DNA from: Streptomyces diastatochromogenes
GTDB lineage: Bacteria > Actinomycetota > Actinomycetes > Streptomycetales > Streptomycetaceae
DNA length: 64,000 nt
NCBI GenBank assembly: GCA_026913215.1
Contig: JAPTYK010000001.1
Coordinates: 4,278,001-4,342,000, forward strand
Reading direction: 5' to 3'
In this document: positions 59,508-64,000 of the stretch, in pieces
Numbering within the stretch: position 1 is the stretch's first letter
How the letters are laid out: each line of letters begins with the position of its first letter
The notes under the pieces: generated by a model
Seen by the model: the letters and a program-made list of their open reading frames with translations, nothing else
What the model was told of the DNA's origin: nothing
The model's database searches: none
Made by a program: the position numbers and the translations under genes

Positions 59508-60257
59508 TCAGGCGAGGGTGGGCGCGGGGCGGCCGAGCGCCCCACGGGTGATCATCCGCACGCCCGCCGCGAGTTCGCGGCGCACGGCGTCGGCATCGCG
59601 CAGGTCGTCCTCCAGGCCCCGGGTGAAGGTCAACAGGACGGTGGCGGCTTGCCGCGCGTTGTCGGGGGCGGCTTCGGGGGCGGCTTCGGGGGTGACCGCG
59701 GGGGTGTCCTCCGGGGCGTGTTTCGGGGTGGCCTCCGGGGTGCCTTCGGGGGTGTTCTTCGGGGCGACCTCCGGGGTGTCCGAGGCGACCTGCGAGGTGT
59801 CCTCCGAGGCGACCTCCGGGGTGTCCTCCGGGGCGACCTGCGAGGCGTTCTCCGTCAGGGCCGAGAGCAGGAGTTCGGCCAGGCGGTCGGTGTAGGCGGT
59901 GACCAGGTCGGGCGCCTGGGCGGTGGCCGCGAGCAGCAGTTCCTGCGCATGCGCGTGGCTGTCCCGCCAGAGCCGGATGGCGACCTCCAGCTTCACCGCC
60001 AGCACGGCGAGGACCTTCTCCTCCGCCGTACCCGCGTCCCGGGCCGCCGCCTCCGCCGCCTCGGCGGCCTGTTCCAGGCGGGCCCGGACGACCTTGACTA
60101 TCGCCTCTTCCTTGCTCCCGACGTACTTGTAGACCGTCGGTCGCGACATCCGCGCCTCTTCGACGATGTCGGAGATCGTGGTGCGGCGGTAGCCGTTGCG
60201 GCAGAAGCAGCGGTAGGCGGCGTCGAGGACGAGCTGGGAGGAGGGAACCTTCGGCAT
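59508..60257 (-). CDS. TetR-family regulator with repeat insertion
   Basis: A 249-residue open frame. The helix-turn-helix is canonical (QLVLDAAYRCFCRNGYRRTT; ISDIVEEARMSRPTVYKYVG). The ligand-binding domain is interrupted after ALTENASQVA by ~55 residues of E-D-T-P-E-V-A-type repeats, resuming at NARQAATVLLTFTRGLEDDL. ATG 60257 is the start. A palindrome overlapping that codon is a likely operator. The downstream hydrolase-like gene is probably its main target. The unbroken frame through a repeat array argues the insertion is real. Confidence 0.85.
   Translation of the reverse strand: MPKVPSSQLVLDAAYRCFCRNGYRRTTISDIVEEARMSRPTVYKYVGSKEEAIVKVVRARLEQAAEAAEAAARDAGTAEEKVLAVLAVKLEVAIRLWRDSHAHAQELLLAATAQAPDLVTAYTDRLAELLLSALTENASQVAPEDTPEVASEDTSQVASDTPEVAPKNTPEGTPEATPKHAPEDTPAVTPEAAPEAAPDNARQAATVLLTFTRGLEDDLRDADAVRRELAAGVRMITRGALGRPAPTLA
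59680..59850. repeat. Tandem repeats inside TetR-family gene
   Basis: Units around ggggtgtcctccggggcgac recur about nine times with variation. On the minus strand they code EDTPEVA-type repeats in frame. Confidence 0.85.
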
Positions 60258-60273
60258 GTTTACGAATTTAACA
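60257..60273. promoter_or_regulatory. TetR operator candidate
   Basis: TGTTTACGAATTTAACA is an imperfect AT-rich palindrome (TGTT...AACA arms) abutting the TetR start codon. The next 20 bases are also unusually AT-rich for this genome, as at a promoter. Confidence 0.5.
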
Positions 60274-60461
60274 CCCGACTGGAAAAGTATAAATAAATGG
60301 AGGTCCGGCGAGGGTCTCCGGCGCCTTGACGTGGGCCTTCCGAAACGTTGAAGATGCACGCACTGTCGGGCGCGCCCCTGCCGAGTGCGGGTGAGAGCGG
60401 CGCCGACTCCTTGCGTACGGGGGCGTGGGCCCCCGCTTCTGTTCCTTGGGGGGAACGTCTC

Positions 60462-62195
60462 TTGAGCAAGCGCATGCGCCGCGCGGCGGCGATGACCGGT
60501 GTGACGGGCCTGCTGGCCGTGGCCGGTGTGACGGCGGGGGCGGGGGTGGCTGCGGCGGAGGACCTGCGGCTGTCGGGGTACGACATGGTCGCGGCTCCGG
60601 GCTCGGTGCCGCGCTTCTACCCGAAGGTCGAGTCGGGCACGATGTACGGCGGGAAGGTCGTCGTCGCCGTGGGGACGAAACCACTGACCGGACCGGCCGG
60701 TGACGGGGCCGGTGCGCCCCAGGGGTACCGGTTCCAGGGTTACGGCTGTGAGCAGCCCGCCGGACTCGTGGGCGTCTACGTGTGCGACCAGCAACCCGGC
60801 CCCGGCTTCCCCGATGTCGTGGTGCCCAAGGACGCCAAGGACGCGACGCTGTACTGGGGCTTCGCGTACGTGCCCAGGGGCGGTGACCTCACGGCCGCGA
60901 TCGAGGCGGCCCGTACGGCCGGAGCGCGGCCCGCCGACGCGACGCACGGCACCGGCAGGGTCATCGTCAAGAGCGCCGCGTCCGCTGCCCTGAACACCGT
61001 GGCCTTCGACGTCCCGGACGTCCCGGCCGGGGGGACGGCCCGCCAGCAGCTCCGTGTCCACGCAGTGGATGCCGGGAGGGTGACCTTTCGTTCAGGGTCG
61101 CCGAAGGCCAGCTCTGGCGATTGCCCGGAAGATCCCCTCGGCAACGTCACCACCGACCCCGGGGCTTCCTGTTCGTACCGCGCGGATCAGCTCTTCCTCG
61201 ACGCGATGAACCTGGACTGCCGTGTCGAAGCCGGTGAGCACACCATCGGCTACGAGCTGACGGGATCCGTGAACCAGCAGGCCCTGCGCCTGCAGGCCCA
61301 GTCGCGCTACGACATCTACGACTACCCGACCTACTCCAGTGACGTCATCCAGTCGAGCACGCCGTTCACGCTGCTCGGCCGCACGGCTCTGCCTCGTCAC
61401 GGCCTCCTGGCCCGCGACGCCTCCGGCAAGCTGTGGCAGTACTACGGCACCGGCAGCGCCTCCGTCCCCTTCTACAGCCGGGCCCAGATCGGCTTCGGAT
61501 GGCAGGTCTACAACACGGCCACCTCCCTCTCCCCGTACCAGCAGGGCCTTTACTACAGGGCCGACGTGACACCGTCCGCCACCACCCGTGGCCTCGGTGA
61601 CGTCGTCGCCCGCGACGCGTCCGGCACCCTCTGGTACTACGACCGGCAGCTCGTCGACCAGAAGTCCTTCGCGCCCCGCGTCAAGGTCGGCGGCGGCTGG
61701 AACGTCTACGACCGGATCGACGGCGCCGGAGACCTCGACCGCGACGGGTACATGGACCTGCTCGCCCGCGACAAGACCGGCGTGCTGTGGCTCTACAAGG
61801 GCACCGGCAGCTTCACCGGCGCGCGGTTCAAGACCCGGGTGAAGGCCGGCGCCGGCTGGGGCGCGTACGACCGGCTCGCCGGCGGCGCCGATCTCACCGG
61901 TGACGGGCGGGCCGACCTGCTGGCGCGGGACAAGGCCGGGGTCCTGTGGCTGTACCGGGGCACGGGCAGCGGCACGACTCCGTACGCCACGCGCACGAAG
62001 GTCGGGGGCGGCTGGGGCGCGTACGACCAGCTCGTCGTCGCCGGAGACCTCACCGACGACGGCAAGGCGGACGCGGTGGCCCGCGACCGGGCCGGGATCC
62101 TGTGGCTGTACCGGGGTACGGGCAACGCGGGCGCGCCGTTCGCGACGCGGACGAAGGTCGGCGGCGGGTGGAGCGCGTACGACCGGCTGTTCTGA
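60462..62195 (+). CDS. Secreted VCBS/FG-GAP-repeat protein
   Basis: A 577-residue intact exoprotein. The signal peptide is SKRMRRAAAMTGVTGLLAVA onward, cleaved near VAAAED. A ~290-residue beta-rich N-terminal domain contains six cysteines. Five C-terminal repeats follow (HGLLARDASGKLWQYYGTGS; DVVARDASGTLWYYDRQ; DLLARDKTGVLWLYKGTGS; DLLARDKAGVLWLYRGTGS; AVARDRAGILWLYRGTGN), each closed by KVGGGWxxYDRL-type segments. TTG 60462 is chosen because GGGGGGAACG lies just upstream, matching the leader of the homologue at 44644. It probably binds surfaces or glycans outside the cell. Confidence 0.85.
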   Translation: MSKRMRRAAAMTGVTGLLAVAGVTAGAGVAAAEDLRLSGYDMVAAPGSVPRFYPKVESGTMYGGKVVVAVGTKPLTGPAGDGAGAPQGYRFQGYGCEQPAGLVGVYVCDQQPGPGFPDVVVPKDAKDATLYWGFAYVPRGGDLTAAIEAARTAGARPADATHGTGRVIVKSAASAALNTVAFDVPDVPAGGTARQQLRVHAVDAGRVTFRSGSPKASSGDCPEDPLGNVTTDPGASCSYRADQLFLDAMNLDCRVEAGEHTIGYELTGSVNQQALRLQAQSRYDIYDYPTYSSDVIQSSTPFTLLGRTALPRHGLLARDASGKLWQYYGTGSASVPFYSRAQIGFGWQVYNTATSLSPYQQGLYYRADVTPSATTRGLGDVVARDASGTLWYYDRQLVDQKSFAPRVKVGGGWNVYDRIDGAGDLDRDGYMDLLARDKTGVLWLYKGTGSFTGARFKTRVKAGAGWGAYDRLAGGADLTGDGRADLLARDKAGVLWLYRGTGSGTTPYATRTKVGGGWGAYDQLVVAGDLTDDGKADAVARDRAGILWLYRGTGNAGAPFATRTKVGGGWSAYDRLF

Positions 62196-62219
62196 CGGGG
62201 GTGGGGGAGGCTCCGCGCT

Positions 62220-62678
62220 TCACCCGGCCTGTTGTTCTCGCCGCCCCTGCTGGTCCTGTTGCCCCTGCTGTTCCTGTCGCTCCTGTTGCGCCTGCCTCGC
62301 CTGTCCCTCCTGTCGCTCCTGTCGTTCCTGCCTCTCCTGTCGTTCCTGTGCGGCCATGACCTCGTCGCCGTGCTCGAAGGCCCAGGCACCGAACGCGTCG
62401 ATCGGGTCGAGCAACGTCCTTCCCAGGACGGTGAGTTCGTACTCGACGCGGGGTGGGGCCTCGGCGTAGGCGCGTCGGGTCACCAGGCCGTTGAACTCCA
62501 GTCGCCGCAGGGTCTCGGTCAGGACCTTGGGGCGGATTCCGCCGATGCGGGTGCGGAGTTCGCCGGGGCGGGCGGGGCCGTCGCGCAGGGCCCAGATCAG
62601 CACGGCGTTCCAGGTGTTGGAGAGGAGGTCGAAGGCGAGCCGGGCGCGGCAGTCGGCGAGATAGGCGTCGGTCGTCAC
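62220..62678 (-). CDS. HxlR-family regulator with QER-repeat tail
   Basis: A 152-residue winged-helix regulator. The core is FDLLSNTWNAVLIWALRDGP, RPGELRTRIGGIRPKVLTET (recognition helix) then LRRLEFNGLVTRRAYAEAPP and VEYELTVLGRTLLDPIDAFG. It is extended by about 40 residues of Q/E/R repeats (QERQERQERQERQEGQARQA onward) predicted to be helical or coiled coil. GTG 62678 lacks a ribosome-binding site. It is divergent from the F420-reductase-like gene, a common HxlR arrangement in which the regulator controls the oxidoreductase. The repeats are coded by a 9-bp unit. Confidence 0.85.
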   Translation of the reverse strand: MTTDAYLADCRARLAFDLLSNTWNAVLIWALRDGPARPGELRTRIGGIRPKVLTETLRRLEFNGLVTRRAYAEAPPRVEYELTVLGRTLLDPIDAFGAWAFEHGDEVMAAQERQERQERQERQEGQARQAQQERQEQQGQQDQQGRREQQAG

Positions 62679-62762
62679 GTACCGAATGGTGCCTGATGGG
62701 CTTCCTACTGTCGTTCCGAAAGCCGCGAACAGCGGAGGCTTCGGGAGGGGCGGGACGGAACG

Positions 62763-63545
62763 ATGAAGATCGGCGTACTGGGCACGGGAAACATGGCGGA
62801 CGCCCTGGGCACGCACTGGGTGCGGGCCGGACACGAGGTGTTCGTCGGGGGCCGGGACGAGGGAAGGCCGGGGAGCTCGCGAAGCGGATCGGGGGCGGGG
62901 CGGGGGCGGTGCCGAGGCTGGGGTCGGGGCTGGGGTCGGTGGCGGTGCCGGTGGCAGGGCCGGGGCCGGGGTCGGGGTCGGGGTCGGTGGCAGGGACGGG
63001 GCCGGGGTCGGTGTCGGGGGCGGGGCAGTGGTCGGGTACGGGAGTCTGGAGGCGGCGGCCCGCTTCGGTGAGGTGGTGCTCGTCGCGCTGCCGTACGGCG
63101 CGGGCGCGGACGTCGTCGGGGCGCTGCGGGCGGAGCTGGACGGGAAGGTCCTGCTCGACTGCTCCAACCCCGTCGGACCCGGCTTCCTGCTCCTCACGGA
63201 AGGCGGGCCCTCGGCCGCCCGGCGCCTCGCCGGGGCCGCCCCGGGCGCCCACGTCGTCAAGGCCTTCAACCTCTGCCACGAGGACGTGTGGCGCATGGCC
63301 CCGCCCGTCTTCGACGGCCGCCCCCTGGCCGTCCCGGTCTGCGGCGACGACGACACGGCCCTCGTACGCGTACGGGAACTGGTACGGGACGCCGGCTGCG
63401 AGCCGGTCTCCGGGGCGGCCTCGAACGCGCCGGGCTCCTTGAGGCCACCGCCGCGCTGTACATCGGGCTCTGGGTGGGCGAACAGACCGATGTCCAGACG
63501 ATCGCGCCGCCGCTGGCGTACGCCACGGGGCCGGCGGGCGGGTGA
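62763..63545 (+). CDS. NADPH-dependent F420 reductase-like protein with insertion
   Basis: A Rossmann-fold oxidoreductase. The dinucleotide loop is MKIGVLGTGNMADALGTHWV, with VFVGGRDE following beta-2. After a Gly/Pro/Ser-rich repeat insertion the fold resumes at SLEAAARFGEVVLVALPYGA, KVLLDCSNPVGPGF, GAHVVKAFNLCHEDVWRMAP, and ends GLLEATAALYIGLWVGEQTD. Frame breaks occur near 62865, 63030 and 63420. The family includes F420:NADPH oxidoreductases and relatives that reduce other substrates, so F420 use is not certain. It is divergent from the HxlR gene. Confidence 0.75.
62860..63030. repeat. Gly/Pro-coding tandem repeats in reductase gene
   Basis: Repeats of ggggtcgg/ggccgggg/ggtggcagg type insert about 40 residues (GSGLGSVAVPVAGPGPGSGS onward in one frame) after the second Rossmann strand. 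Confidence 0.8.
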
Positions 63546-63619
63546 GTCTCCTCGCGCGGCGGGCGCGTGAAACGCGGGCCGGGCCGGGCCACACCGGGTG
63601 ACCCCGCTTCGCGGGCTTC

Positions 63620-63770
63620 TGGTGCGGCCGCCCTCTTTCCGAGAGTCGCACCTTCCGGCGCCGCGTCAAGGGCGCTCCTCCGTCGCGTCGGCTACGCCGA
63701 TTCCGCTCCGCTCCACCCTTGACCCGACACCTCCAGGCGCGAAAGACCTCTCGGAGGGCGGCCCGGGGGG
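63620..63770. repeat. Intergenic palindromic element
   Basis: GTCAAGGG (63665-63672) pairs with CCCTTGAC (63716-63723). Outside it, ggccgccctc near 63627 pairs with gagggcggcc near 63754. The core with gcgtcggctacgccgattcc resembles a short element I recall in many Streptomyces intergenic regions. I see no gene from 63546 to 64000. Confidence 0.5.
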
Positions 63771-63824
63771 ACGGGTCCACGCGGGGGCGCCGATCCGCGT
63801 CCCGCCGTGGGCGGGTGAACGGTC

Positions 63825-64000
63825 TCGGGTCTCGGGTCTGGGGTCTCGGGTCTCGGGGTGGGGCTGCGAGGCCGGGCGGGGAGGTCGTGCGGGGAGGCCG
63901 GGCGGCGAGGTCGGGTGGGAGGCCGTGCGGCAAGGTCGGGTGGGGAGGTCGGGCATCGGCCGGGCGAGGTCGGCCGGGCGAGGTCGGGCGGGAGGCCGTG
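63825..64000. repeat. Intergenic tandem repeats at window end
   Basis: ggtctcgggtctcgggtctg-type 7-bp repeats (63825-63860) are followed by about eight degenerate copies of a 14-bp-like unit (ggccgggcggggaggtcgtg) running off the right edge. Confidence 0.8.

Overview
The window is a high-GC actinobacterial chromosome segment, almost certainly from a Streptomyces. The support is the very high GC in third codon positions, frequent GTG and TTG starts, futalosine-pathway menaquinone genes (mqnB, mqnD), a 127-residue Streptomyces-type cold-shock protein, a HelD/HelR-type helicase, an XPB-type helicase, VCBS-repeat exoproteins and many secreted proteins. No rRNA, tRNA, CRISPR array, phage or insertion sequence was recognised.

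Reading caution: more than half of the conserved genes read through only if one or more single-base indels are allowed. Most are missing G or C residues in homopolymers. One gene (9190-10167) carries several such losses that cancel out over about 50 bases. I read these as uncorrected sequencing errors rather than pseudogenisation. Each affected gene is annotated over its full inferred span, with the frame breaks noted.

Layout. 1-4.1 kb: two tandem TrmB/LuxR-type regulators (the first cut by the window edge), a Fur-family regulator, a methyltransferase and an acetyltransferase. 4.2-10.9 kb: a copper-homeostasis island made of an M56 metallopeptidase and BlaI/CopY-type repressor pair, a small Cys-containing ORF, csoR, copA, copZ, a His-rich secreted protein and cutC. 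Four CsoR-type operators tie it together. 11-16.6 kb: a phosphotransferase; a three-gene operon of a helical protein, a membrane protein and an orphan solute-binding lipoprotein, whose first two members share a short glycine-rich motif; and a VOC protein coupled to HelR. 16.9-22.6 kb: an XPB helicase with its partner protein, and a HAAS-domain membrane protein. 22.6-25.5 kb: an iron-siderophore ABC importer under an iron box. 25.6-32.3 kb: HAD hydrolase, cold-shock protein, mqnD-mqnB-DUF2771 operon, MFS transporter, DUF3027. 32.6-40.5 kb: sacsin-like ATPase, CtpE-like P-type ATPase, DUF2530, purine permease and an antisense ribbon-helix-helix gene. 40.7-47.7 kb: MarR-MFS pair, Tat-exported propeller protein, GNAT, VCBS exoprotein, 2'-5' RNA ligase-like protein and a 29-residue membrane peptide. 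47.7-54.3 kb: aldo/keto reductase, MarR-AhpD divergon, hydrolases, secreted proteins and an AraC regulator. 54.3-64 kb: serC, a large FAD/Fe-S oxidoreductase, TetR-hydrolase operon, second VCBS exoprotein, HxlR regulator divergent from an F420-reductase-like gene, and a repeat-rich tail.

The most distinctive traits are (i) an unusual density of unrelated short tandem-repeat arrays, many at gene 3' ends or inserted in-frame into conserved enzymes, (ii) the CsoR-operator-rich copper island that appears to include a BlaI/M56 signalling pair, and (iii) the operon at 11.9-14.05 kb with a motif shared between adjacent proteins.
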